IMG/VR virus record: IMGVR_UViG_3300020380_000186
Coordinates: 1 to 37,023 of that record
Source of the DNA: a virus
Reading direction: 5' to 3' (one strand)
Length of the DNA: 37,023 nucleotides
The position numbers and the translations under genes were made by a program. Below the pieces are notes generated by a model. It saw only the letters and a list, made by a program, of their open reading frames with translations, searched no databases and had not been told where the DNA came from. Positions 18,965-25,269 of the stretch are shown piece by piece (positions within the stretch are counted from its first letter, which is position 1; every line of letters starts with the position of its first letter).

Positions 18965-19951
18965 TTATGAGTTGCTTGCATATACCTCAATAGCACAGTC
19001 TGGTCTTAAAACACCAGTACCATGAGCCATTGAACCAACCATAAATGTACCTTGCCATAATGCAGAAACATCATTTCCTGTTTGCTGCATCTTCAAGTCC
19101 ATTAACTTAACAGTACCGACTGCATCTGGAGTAAATGCAAGACCGATATTGTCTGTATAGTTAGCGTGATATGTGTTGTTCTCACCAGTTACCGCAGTTC
19201 TATTTGTCTTAGGTAAGTGGTTAGATTTGATGATATTAATACCAGCAACCTTGAGAACTGTTCCTTCTGCATATGCTCCAGAACCGCCCCAATCTCTGTT
19301 AAGAACATCTGTTGTTTGAGCTAGCTTATAGTAATTTGCTGGGTCAAGAGCAAAATATCTATTGTCTTCTGGAATGTTGTTTGTATCAAATGTTTCTGCA
19401 ACTTTCCAAAGAGCAGTTACTAGATCAGCACCAGTTACAGCAGCGACAGCAGCAGCAGTATTAGCAGTACCAGACTTAAGAATCTTAACTCTTGTACCTC
19501 CAGCCAAATCGGTGTTGAAGTTTGTAGCTGTTCTTGCAGCTTGAGCAATTACAGCAGCTACGTTCTGGTCAAAGCGATATGCTAAAGCATTGCCCATCTC
19601 AGTTGTATAGCGGCTTCTCACATCGTAATGGTTCTTGGCCTCTTCTATGTCGGCCAAAAATACCTGACTGACGAGCTTGTCATCAATATTTATGGTAGCT
19701 TCAGCATGCTTAATTGCTGAACCTGTTAGTTGTGTACCCACTTGGTGGTAGCTAGTTGTAGCGAGTCCAATAATTGGAAATTGTGCTGATTTTCCAGATT
19801 GGATAGTACGAACTGTATGTAATGGTTCAAAGACAGTAGACTTTCTAAATGCAGAAAGTACCTCTCCGCTCCAAACTTTTAGAAAAAGAGCGTCATAGGC
19901 TGTACCAGTATTGTTAACTAAGCCGAGCCTAGACGGAGTGAAATTAGCCAT
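18965..19951 (-). CDS. Major capsid protein (T7 gp10-like)
   Basis: The 328-aa product (T7 gp10A: 345 aa) has the HK97-type capsid pattern of T7-like phages: an N-terminal segment with FLKVWSGEVLSAFRKST, a strand pair around SGKSAQFPIIG, a spine-like helical region (VFLADIEEAKNHYDVRSRY), and a C-terminal domain with DALFTPDAVGTV-like spacing and a final strand ending LRPDCAIEVYAS. It opens the structural block and lies behind its own leader of about 110 bp containing a candidate phage promoter. A strong hairpin follows. Unlike in T7, portal and scaffold genes are not upstream; they are on the other strand at the far end of the window. Confidence 0.95.
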   Translation of the reverse strand: MANFTPSRLGLVNNTGTAYDALFLKVWSGEVLSAFRKSTVFEPLHTVRTIQSGKSAQFPIIGLATTSYHQVGTQLTGSAIKHAEATINIDDKLVSQVFLADIEEAKNHYDVRSRYTTEMGNALAYRFDQNVAAVIAQAARTATNFNTDLAGGTRVKILKSGTANTAAAVAAVTGADLVTALWKVAETFDTNNIPEDNRYFALDPANYYKLAQTTDVLNRDWGGSGAYAEGTVLKVAGINIIKSNHLPKTNRTAVTGENNTYHANYTDNIGLAFTPDAVGTVKLMDLKMQQTGNDVSALWQGTFMVGSMAHGTGVLRPDCAIEVYASNS

Positions 19952-20028
19952 CTAAGGATGAAATAAGTTTACTTAACCGCCCCTCATCTTAGTTAGACTA
20001 ATACCTCGCAAGGATGCTATCTGAAAAG

Positions 20029-20046
20029 AATAAGTGTAAGGTTATA
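20029..20046 (-). promoter_or_regulatory. Candidate phage promoter upstream of the capsid gene
   Basis: On the minus strand the site reads TATAACCTTACACTTATT, ending about 78 bp before the capsid ATG. It shares TACACTTAT with the site at 21632-21646 and TACACT with those near 24353 and 25932. T7 has its strongest promoter at the same place. The assignment is by repetition and position only. Confidence 0.4.
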
Positions 20047-20062
20047 ACAATACTATCAAAAA

Positions 20063-20551
20063 ATGAACGAATATCTACCACAGCTACCAGAAATAAACGA
20101 ATTAATACCGCCTAGAACAATCTTTTATCCACCTGTGGCCGAGATTCCCTACCTAGATCCCGTATTGCTTCCGAGTTTGGAGCAAGTTGAGTCGGGTTTG
20201 GGAGGTCAGGAAGGCTCTTCAACTTCTGAAGATGATAAAGCATCGTCAACGGAGGGAGTGCAACAATTAAAACCAGAGACAATACAGAACAGCCTGCCAA
20301 CCACCACAGAAATTTTACCAAGTGAAGATACTATAGCTACGTTTAATATACCATTTTTTGGTGAAATGCCCATCCCTGCACCAGAGGTCATTGCCTCCTC
20401 TGTGATCGCTGCTGGAACTGCAAGCGTTGTGAGCGTGGCGGGCGGGATTGCCATGCAATCTGTATTAGCTTTTATCAAGAAAACATTTAAGAAAATATTT
20501 ACTAAGGTTCTGAAGAAGGAGGTGAAGGATTTACAAACAAAGAAGGATTAG
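20063..20551 (+). CDS. Proline-rich single-pass membrane protein with cationic tail
   Basis: A 162-aa protein on the strand opposite to the late arm. Residues 1-40 are rich in Pro and hydrophobics (LIPPRTIFYPPVAEIPYLD), 45-95 are polar and acidic, 109-137 form one likely membrane helix (VIASSVIAAGTASVVSVAGG within it), and 139-162 are strongly basic and amphipathic (FIKKTFKKIFTKVLKK). I recall Pro-rich proteins of this style in marine cyanophages. Its layout, with a membrane helix plus cationic tail and lysis-type neighbours, would fit a lysis or host-membrane role, but this is inference. The 3' end overlaps the secreted protein gene on the other strand by 50 bp. Confidence 0.65.
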   Translation: MNEYLPQLPEINELIPPRTIFYPPVAEIPYLDPVLLPSLEQVESGLGGQEGSSTSEDDKASSTEGVQQLKPETIQNSLPTTTEILPSEDTIATFNIPFFGEMPIPAPEVIASSVIAAGTASVVSVAGGIAMQSVLAFIKKTFKKIFTKVLKKEVKDLQTKKD

Positions 20552-21053
20552 CTTTTACATAAGTTCGTATATTGATGACATCTGCACAGATGTATGCGTA
20601 TTTAGAAGCAGGGTTAATCATGTATCCTGATGCGTGAAGCTGCTGGCATTTCAAAATACGAACTAGGTGTTTATCATGCACTTGTTTGTCTAACTCTTCT
20701 TTGGCTAGGTCTAGCTTTACTTTTGCTAAATCATTGCAAGTCTTATTATCTCCCAGCGGTATCATAAAGCTCATCTGGACTCCCCAGCCTTCATTTATAG
20801 AATATGTCTCTTCACCTTGAGCATCATTCCCTGTATAAAAAGGAGTTACAGCTAAAGTAGGTTGACTACAAACTAAATTGCCAAACTGCTGTTTGCCTGT
20901 CATTCCATTATTAATATTCATATTTTGATTAATTATTGATGAGTTCCCTATAGCATTTGGTTGAGCCTGTACGTTAGTATCGCCTTCGGCTCTTACTTTA
21001 CTGGCTAAAGACAGACAAAGAAGTAATAACGCTAGTGGTGTTAATCGTGTCAT
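20502..21053 (-). CDS. Secreted protein of unknown function (cyanophage-associated type)
   Basis: The ATG at 21053 gives 183 residues; a TTG six codons upstream is possible but less likely. Residues 1-22 form a clear signal peptide (LTPLALLLLCLSLASKVRA, then EG). The mature part has an Asn-rich stretch, a beta-like region ending WGVQMSFMIPLGD, a charged helix (LDLAKEELDKQVHDKHLVRI) and paired cysteines in LKCQQLHASG and YAYICADV. The pattern of a PLG turn, long helix, LxxC and CADV resembles small exported proteins I associate with marine Synechococcus, Prochlorococcus and their phages. It probably acts in the periplasm or outer membrane; its role is unknown. It overlaps the preceding secreted-protein gene by 56 bp in another frame. 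Confidence 0.75.
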   Translation of the reverse strand: MTRLTPLALLLLCLSLASKVRAEGDTNVQAQPNAIGNSSIINQNMNINNGMTGKQQFGNLVCSQPTLAVTPFYTGNDAQGEETYSINEGWGVQMSFMIPLGDNKTCNDLAKVKLDLAKEELDKQVHDKHLVRILKCQQLHASGYMINPASKYAYICADVINIRTYVKANPSLFVNPSPPSSEP

Positions 21054-21360
21054 TCTGAGTGATCTTTTCAATCATTAAACCTGATGATCTAGAGGTCACA
21101 TTTAATGACCAATCTTTTGAAGTATCTGCGACTGTAAATACTGCATCGCCTCCAGATATACCAGCGGAAGCAGCAACACTTATGTTGGAGCCTTCCCAAG
21201 TATTTATTGTAGACCCATATTTCTCAGTAACTACGGAGCGAGTAATTGTTTGAGTAGTATTTTCAGTTCTATTGCTAGAGCCAGTAGTCCAAGTGGGCAC
21301 TCCATTAGCAAAAACAGGGCTAGCAAAAGCTAATAAACTTAGTAAAATTAATTTTTTCAT
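20998..21360 (-). CDS. Secreted Thr/Ser/Asn-rich protein
   Basis: This 120-aa protein has a signal peptide at residues 1-18 (MKKLILLSLLAFASPVFA, cleavage before NG). The mature chain is a run of short beta-prone segments rich in Thr, Ser and Asn (NRTENTTQTITRSVV, GSNISVAASAGISGG) without cysteines, compatible with a small outer-membrane or periplasmic beta protein. Its ATG overlaps the stop of the holin-like gene by 4 bp (ATGA), a translational coupling, and its 3' end overlaps the next secreted-protein gene. The trio of holin-like protein plus two exported proteins looks like a lysis or envelope cassette; spanin function is possible but I see no lipobox or membrane anchor. Confidence 0.8.
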   Translation of the reverse strand: MKKLILLSLLAFASPVFANGVPTWTTGSSNRTENTTQTITRSVVTEKYGSTINTWEGSNISVAASAGISGGDAVFTVADTSKDWSLNVTSRSSGLMIEKITQNDTINTTSVITSLSVFSQ

Positions 21361-21620
21361 TGAACTCCGACTGTATTGTCTTTATTATCTACTATCTTAC
21401 TGTCTTTATTGTTGTTATTGCCACCCTTTTTCTTATTGACAGAAATGCCGTAGCTACCTAAAACGCCGCTGGTCAAGCCAGCTAAAAACGCTCCATCGTT
21501 CCTGATCTTATCCATGTATCCCAAAGTCATCATCGATAACGACCAGACCAAAATCATAAATCTGACACTATGGCCAAAAATTTCAGCCCAATCAATACCT
21601 TCCTTTTCTTGTTCTTCCAT
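21357..21620 (-). CDS. Holin-like small membrane protein
   Basis: From the ATG at 21620 the product is 87 aa (a TTG three codons upstream is an alternative). An acidic start (MEEQEKEGIDW) is followed by a hydrophobic helix at about 15-36 (SVRFMILVWSLSMMTLG), a short charged turn (DKIRNDG), a second weakly hydrophobic segment (46-63), and a Lys/Asn-rich hydrophilic tail. Size, two membrane segments and charged tail fit phage holins, and it is coupled to two exported proteins. No adjacent endolysin is found. I identify it by topology only. Confidence 0.65.
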   Translation of the reverse strand: MEEQEKEGIDWAEIFGHSVRFMILVWSLSMMTLGYMDKIRNDGAFLAGLTSGVLGSYGISVNKKKGGNNNNKDSKIVDNKDNTVGVQ

Positions 21621-21631
21621 AGAAATCAATC

Positions 21632-21646
21632 TATACTACACTTATA
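21632..21646 (+). promoter_or_regulatory. Candidate phage promoter upstream of the plus-strand island
   Basis: TATACTACACTTATA lies 20 bp before the ATG of the 53-aa gene at 21666. It is one of several intergenic copies of the motif around TACACTT. It would drive transcription opposite to the late arm. Confidence 0.4.
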
Positions 21647-21665
21647 TTAACCATAGATTCTCCAA

Positions 21666-21827
21666 ATGATTAGTCTAATTCGCCCAATTATCTTCGCTTT
21701 CTTAAAATCAAAATCTGTATCTATTTTAGTTTGCGATATTTTAGAAGCACTTGCAAAACTTAGTGAAAACAAGCTAGATGACGCTGCTGTTGCTAAGATA
21801 AGGGAAATGTTATTAGAAGAAAAGTAA
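21666..21827 (+). CDS. Small conserved phage protein (53 aa)
   Basis: The frame encodes MISLIRPIIFAFLKSKSVSI and continues with LEALAKLSENKLDDAAVAKI, ending EEK. The N-terminal 25 residues are hydrophobic and amphipathic, the C-terminal half is a charged helix. I recall short phage proteins with the same order (hydrophobic start, then LLEALAKxTxNxLDDAIV), of unknown role. Its stop overlaps the next start (TAATG), so the two are a unit. A minus-strand frame across the same bases is less protein-like. Confidence 0.65.
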   Translation: MISLIRPIIFAFLKSKSVSILVCDILEALAKLSENKLDDAAVAKIREMLLEEK

Positions 21828-22054
21828 TGTGCGGCATTAACAATCAAGGTGACGACACAGAAAAAATAAAAAAACAAATGGTTAACCAAAGAAACGCTAA
21901 TGGCGTTAGTAAAACCATGAACAGTTATGGCGAGTTTTTTAATAATGCGGCAAGAACACCAGTAAATATTTTAGAAATTAAGAAAAATAGAGACAATTAC
22001 AATAAAAGACTTGAAGCACTTATGAATGGTGAAGACGACCCTGCTCTTTATTAG
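21827..22054 (+). CDS. Small unknown protein starting Met-Cys-Gly
   Basis: A 75-aa, highly charged, Asn-rich protein without hydrophobic segments, e.g. NNQGDDTEKIKKQMVNQRNA and a C-terminal helix NRDNYNKRLEALMNGEDD. It is coupled to the preceding 53-aa gene by a TAATG overlap, and its 3' end overlaps the small gene on the minus strand by 4 bp. It shares the MCG start with the gp14-like protein and the small protein before the portal. I do not recognise the family. Confidence 0.6.
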   Translation: MCGINNQGDDTEKIKKQMVNQRNANGVSKTMNSYGEFFNNAARTPVNILEIKKNRDNYNKRLEALMNGEDDPALY

Positions 22055-22344
22055 ACAGGTTGAGTAGGAAATACAGCTACATACTCTACTGGAAAAGTTA
22101 ACATCTCCCAGTCTTGAGCACCCATAGCTGATTCCCAAGCGTTACGTTGGTCATAAGCAATTACGACTGTCTGAAATCCTCCAACATCTCGTAATGGAAG
22201 ATCACCACAATAGCTTCTTGGTATTCTTATGCACCAAGCTCTAGGTCTTAGCTTTATTGGATTAGTGGCCTGTGACACGATTCCACTTTCCCTGTGCTTG
22301 GCGATGTCCGATTTTTTCAAGCGGTATACCCAAGACTTGGGCAT
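22051..22344 (-). CDS. Unknown protein downstream of the large terminase
   Basis: The likely start is the ATG at 22344 (97 aa), preceded by a strong GAGGGGG and overlapping the terminase 3' end by 83 bp. An upstream ATG at 22431 and a GTG at 22278 are alternatives. The part after the terminase stop carries the protein-like sequence: RPRAWCIRIPRSYCGDL, then VGGFQTVVIAYDQRNAWE and a hydrophobic, Pro-ending tail (EYVAVFPTQPV). This looks like a compact beta-rich domain. T7 has small genes (18.5, 18.7, 19.2, 19.5) around its terminase, but I cannot match it to any of them. Confidence 0.6.
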   Translation of the reverse strand: MPKSWVYRLKKSDIAKHRESGIVSQATNPIKLRPRAWCIRIPRSYCGDLPLRDVGGFQTVVIAYDQRNAWESAMGAQDWEMLTFPVEYVAVFPTQPV

Positions 22345-23992
22345 CCAAAGCCCCCTCAATATCCCCCCTGTGAGCAGCCAATTCCAAATCCCATAGTTCC
22401 ATTTCACGATCTTTGATAGCTCTATCTTCATCTATTGCTAGCGATTCATTCCAATATTCCACCGCTCCAGCCAAAGAGTCAAGTCTATCATCGTTTTGTA
22501 AACAGTTTCGATCAACAGTTATGTGTGTCATCTGGTGAAACAGCTGATAACCTAACGCCTTATCTACTGAATCCTCTGTACGAGGCTTTGCGTCATTCTC
22601 AATAACCGACCTATTGATAATTAATCTATGTTGATTCATAACTGGCTCTAGTGCATTTATTATTCTTCTTTCTTTTTGTACATTGCTACGTTGACCTTCA
22701 ATAGTACAAGGGTAAATTTTTTGTAAATATGGCTTTAATAGACTTTCCATCATGCCTTGACCAAACTGATCTTCCAATAATATTAGATTTACCTTGTTTC
22801 TTTTACATGCTTCGGCAATACCAGTTAAAACTGGCTCGGTATAGCCTTCACAAAACGACCCGACCTCCAATACATAGAGATTTCCGTTTAAATGTCCGAC
22901 TATACTGTATGCAGTTTCATCGACACCCTTGCCTGATGGGTCAATATAAGCCACTACAGCAGTAAAAGGTAGCCAGTCACCATGCAAATAAGCTGGTCTA
23001 TGGTAATAATCAGCACTAAAACCCACAGCTGGCAAGTCTGTTAGCCGATATTCTGCTCCAGATGACCAAACAACCTTCTCAGGAGCGTGATCTTTAACCT
23101 CCATAACGACTAAATCAGCTAATCTTAGTGGGAATCGCTGTAAATCTGACAGGCTAGTGTCTAATTGGAACTGCAAAGTAAACTGTGAGCGACCATAACT
23201 AGCCTCTCTCTCCAATAAATCCATCTCAGAGAATCTATCAGGGTCGGTTGGTTGACCAGCTAACGTAGTTGATAGCTTAGAAATCATTGGAGCTAGGGCA
23301 TCTCCATACTTCTCTGGCTTCTTAGGGTATCTGCTAGTCCAGATGCGACAGTCATAACCTCTGTTTCTTAACTTGTTGTATATACTTTCCTCTGTTTGTG
23401 GCGTACCTAAGAACATAATCTCGCCGTCAGGCTTCAAAATAGCGTTAAATTCACCGCAGCATTGCAATAATTTCTCTCTCATACCTACAGTCCATGCTGT
23501 ATTCGGCACTTCGCAGTCATCGGCCAGTATTAAATCAGCACGACTACCAGTTAATTGTCCAAAGATACCTACACTTTTCACACTAGCTGACTGATCGGGT
23601 ATAGCTGGGCGTACATCAAATCTATTACTAGCTGATCTTTGCTGCTCTCGATCAGGTTCTAAGCATTTAAGTATAGGCATCTCTTGTATTATCCTTAAAC
23701 AAAACTGTGCAAAGTCATCAGCCCTCGTTTTCGAGGCCGACACAACCATAATCTTCTTCTGTGGGTCGTTTCTTAGTAGCCAAAGTACATAAGCAGCAGC
23801 CATCCATGACTTTCCTACTCCTCTAAACGCTTCAATTATTCTTCTCTTACTGCCGTTTTGCATATATTCGGCAATGTCTAGTTGTACTGTAGTAGGGTCT
23901 GGTAGTTGTAGATGTCGCCAGACTAAAACTAAGAAGTATCTAAAATCTTTATTGTATGGTTCTGGTAGTTGCTGCCAATCTTCCTTCTTCAT
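22262..23992 (-). CDS. Large terminase subunit (T7 gp19-like)
   Basis: The 576-aa product is nearly the length of T7 gp19 (586 aa), the ATPase and nuclease that packages DNA. Walker A is AFRGVGKS at residues 55-62, Walker B with its catalytic acid is LILADDCE at 154-161, and FLGTPQTEESIY (195-205) is the coupling motif. The nuclease domain follows with YIDPSGKGVDETAY (first Asp at 351), LILLEDQFGQG (404-413) and a late NDDRLDSLAGAVEYW, giving the acid triad. The ATG shares one base with the stop of the small terminase. In T7 this gene is at the end of the late region; here it leads the late arm. Confidence 0.97.
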   Translation of the reverse strand: MKKEDWQQLPEPYNKDFRYFLVLVWRHLQLPDPTTVQLDIAEYMQNGSKRRIIEAFRGVGKSWMAAAYVLWLLRNDPQKKIMVVSASKTRADDFAQFCLRIIQEMPILKCLEPDREQQRSASNRFDVRPAIPDQSASVKSVGIFGQLTGSRADLILADDCEVPNTAWTVGMREKLLQCCGEFNAILKPDGEIMFLGTPQTEESIYNKLRNRGYDCRIWTSRYPKKPEKYGDALAPMISKLSTTLAGQPTDPDRFSEMDLLEREASYGRSQFTLQFQLDTSLSDLQRFPLRLADLVVMEVKDHAPEKVVWSSGAEYRLTDLPAVGFSADYYHRPAYLHGDWLPFTAVVAYIDPSGKGVDETAYSIVGHLNGNLYVLEVGSFCEGYTEPVLTGIAEACKRNKVNLILLEDQFGQGMMESLLKPYLQKIYPCTIEGQRSNVQKERRIINALEPVMNQHRLIINRSVIENDAKPRTEDSVDKALGYQLFHQMTHITVDRNCLQNDDRLDSLAGAVEYWNESLAIDEDRAIKDREMELWDLELAAHRGDIEGALDAQVLGIPLEKIGHRQAQGKWNRVTGH

Positions 23993-24228
23993 TAGGCACT
24001 ACGCTTCTTTAATTCAATAACATTCTCTATATCTGGTAACGACCTAGCCAAATCACCAAAGGGTGTATCTTCAGCTGGCTGTGCAGTTATCTGATTATCC
24101 TTTAAAAACTGCCTTATAACATTTAAGTCACCAGTACTAGCTTCACCGCTATTCAATATGTCGCCTAATACACTCGCTAAGTTTGAGTGTAGGTCGCTTA
24201 GTACTTGTTCGGTGTCTTTTTTAGCCAT
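23992..24228 (-). CDS. Small terminase subunit (T7 gp18-like)
   Basis: A 78-aa protein (T7 gp18: 89 aa) immediately before and overlapping the large terminase by one base, in the T7 order. It has a helical N-terminus (DTEQVLSDLHSNLASVLGDI), a segment NVIRQFLKDNQITAQP typical of the family's oligomerising helix, and an acidic-to-basic C-terminus (IENVIELKKRSA). It recognises concatemer DNA for packaging. It is the first gene of the leftward arm and is fed directly by the control region. Confidence 0.85.
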   Translation of the reverse strand: MAKKDTEQVLSDLHSNLASVLGDILNSGEASTGDLNVIRQFLKDNQITAQPAEDTPFGDLARSLPDIENVIELKKRSA

Positions 24229-24276
24229 AATTTTTTAAAAATGAGGCTCAACCCACTACTGAAAAACCCCATTTAC

Positions 24277-24343
24277 AAGCCATTATATCGTGTGTGAGGA
24301 GTTTTGACCTGATGCTTTGCGGTTATCAGTCGTATAATGGCTT
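24277..24343. repeat. Inverted repeat of outward-facing TATAATGGCTT
   Basis: AAGCCATTATA at 24277-24287 and TATAATGGCTT at 24333-24343 are perfect reverse complements separated by 45 bp. Each arm reads outward as a consensus -10 box (TATAAT), one toward the small terminase and one toward the early genes. A matching -35 box at normal spacing is not evident (TTGACC on the plus side is 23 bp away). It may be a pair of host promoters, an operator, or both. Confidence 0.55.
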
Positions 24344-24350
24344 ATTCGTA

Positions 24351-24367
24351 ATATAACTACACTCGAA
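24351..24367 (+). promoter_or_regulatory. Candidate phage promoter in the control region
   Basis: ATATAACTACACTCGAA shares AACTACACT with the site at 25932-25948 and TACACT with the other copies. It lies just downstream of the right TATAATGGCTT arm and would transcribe the rightward genes. Confidence 0.35.
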
Positions 24368-24557
24368 ACTGCTGTCCACCACTAGCTCTCCACAATAGAA
24401 GAGAACAGGGGAGCTATCTATTAGTTACTATTAGTTATCTATCGGGATATATTTTGGTAGAAAAATCTGATCGGCTCTACGCTATATGGAATTTCGTAAA
24501 ATCCCCCTATTGAATAAGAAAAAAATTGCTGTAGGGTGGCCATCCGCTGTCCAAAAT

Positions 24558-24596
24558 AGGCTAATTAATAACAATAAATAATAATAATAAGGCTAT
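24558..24596. other. AT-rich tract, possible replication opening site
   Basis: A run of A and T only broken by isolated C or G, including AATAATAATAATAA, is bounded by AGGCTAA and AGGCTAT. T7's main origin is an AT-rich segment downstream of promoters near the start of the early region. I see no DnaA boxes or iterons, so the call is tentative. Confidence 0.25.
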
Positions 24597-24618
24597 AACT
24601 GGGCTCTGGCTGGGTTGA

Positions 24619-24641
24619 AGTGCTGTCTATTAGACAGTACT
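24619..24641 (+). other. Leader RNA hairpin
   Basis: AGTGCTGTCT, loop ATT, AGACAGTACT form a 10-bp stem with one G-T pair, flanked by GCTGG (24609-24613) and CCAGC (24643-24647) that can extend it. No T-run follows. It could be an RNase III site or attenuator in the early leader, as T7 early RNA is processed at hairpins. Confidence 0.45.
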
Positions 24642-24711
24642 ACCAGCTTTTAACTGCGATCTGGTCGCTTCTGGTGCTCAATTAGTTTTTATTTATGTAA
24701 TTTTTAGAGAT

Positions 24712-24777
24712 AAGCCGCCAAATATATTGCAAACCTCTAGTAATTGCTTTAATATCTAGAGAGAGTCCAGGCGGATT
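24712..24777 (+). other. Nested stem structure in the 5' leader of the first early gene
   Basis: CCGCC (24715-24719) pairs with GGCGG (24770-24774), with AA/TT pairs outside, and encloses CTCTAG/CTAGAG (24735-24740 with 24756-24761). It ends 27 bp before the ATG at 24805, which lacks a ribosome binding site. It may be a translation-control structure. Confidence 0.35.
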
Positions 24778-24804
24778 CTATTTGTACATTTATTTACTAA
24801 TCAA

Positions 24805-25188
24805 ATGACCACTACAACTCCTTACGACTGCATAATTGATAACAGCCTATTAAAAAAGGTTGGCTTATTAGATGCAACAGTAACCCAATTAATGGCATTA
24901 CACGGCCAACCAGCAACGGCATTTAATAACAAGATTTGTTTTGAATGGGATTGTGCAGCACTTGGCTTGATGATTCAAGCACCAGATTGTTTCAAAAGAT
25001 CATTAAAAGCTGCGGAGTTAAATCCTGATGCTGTTTATACATGGTCAGTTTTATCTGATTGTGCATCAGCTGTAACCAGATTAAACGCATACTATGAATT
25101 TATCGCTGGGCTTGAGTGCTGGGCTTTACATTCTGAGCTATGCCCAGCAGCTGGGTTAACTTGTGACTTTATTTATAAAGTACTTTGA
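24805..25188 (+). CDS. Unknown first early protein, Cys-rich
   Basis: This is the first gene of the rightward arm and encodes 127 aa with eight cysteines (e.g. NKICFEWDCAALG, QAPDCFKRS, GLECWALHSELCPAAG). No paired CxxC spacing typical of a zinc finger is present. Segments such as KKVGLLDATVTQLMALHG and SAVTRLNAYYEFIAG look helical. It is slightly acidic, has no signal peptide, and no clear Shine-Dalgarno sequence precedes the ATG. I do not recognise it. First position next to an antirestriction gene suggests a host-takeover or anti-defence role, which is inference only. Confidence 0.75.
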   Translation: MTTTTPYDCIIDNSLLKKVGLLDATVTQLMALHGQPATAFNNKICFEWDCAALGLMIQAPDCFKRSLKAAELNPDAVYTWSVLSDCASAVTRLNAYYEFIAGLECWALHSELCPAAGLTCDFIYKVL

Positions 25189-25201
25189 TTAAATCAAACT
25201 T

Positions 25202-25243
25202 AGAGCCAGCCGCTGGCTGGTTCTCTGGTTGACTTATCAACCA
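25202..25243 (+). other. Two tandem hairpins between the first early genes
   Basis: AGAGCCAG/CTGGTTCT (25202-25209 with 25217-25224, 7-nt loop) is followed at once by TGGTTGA/TCAACCA (25226-25232 with 25237-25243, loop CTTA). Neither has a T-run. They lie in the 81-bp gap before ardA and may be processing sites. Confidence 0.4.
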
Positions 25244-25269
25244 CTTAAAACAACTCACTACTTAAAACA

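Larger units (their letters stand above)
24229..24804. promoter_or_regulatory. Divergent control region (576 bp, no convincing gene)
   Basis: This is the only long gap in the window; leftward and rightward transcription diverge from it. It holds an inverted pair of TATAATGGCTT elements, one copy of the candidate phage promoter motif, an AT-rich tract at 24558-24596, a 10-bp hairpin at 24619-24641 and a nested stem structure at 24712-24777. A 31-codon frame (24486-24581) has no ribosome binding site and is doubtful. By analogy with the T7 left end it probably combines early promoters, leader RNA and perhaps an origin. Confidence 0.7.

Noticed and set aside
20112-20478. Two minus-strand frames opposite the Pro-rich membrane protein
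   Set aside because: They are low-complexity complements of the plus-strand gene and have no motifs. The gene choice here is less certain than elsewhere.
21647-21889. Minus-strand frame of 80 codons with hydrophobic start
   Set aside because: The plus strand encodes two coupled, more protein-like small genes over the same bases; this frame is their shadow.
24304-24338. Standard sigma-70 promoter TTGACC...TATAAT
   Set aside because: The spacer is 23 bp, too long for a normal promoter; the TATAAT is better discussed as part of the inverted repeat.
24486-24581. 31-codon basic frame in the control region
   Set aside because: No ribosome binding site and composition follows the surrounding AT-rich DNA; kept only as a remark.
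24229-24804. tRNA gene or phage attachment site in the control region
   Set aside because: I found no T-loop GTTCGA-type motif, cloverleaf pairing or integrase gene.
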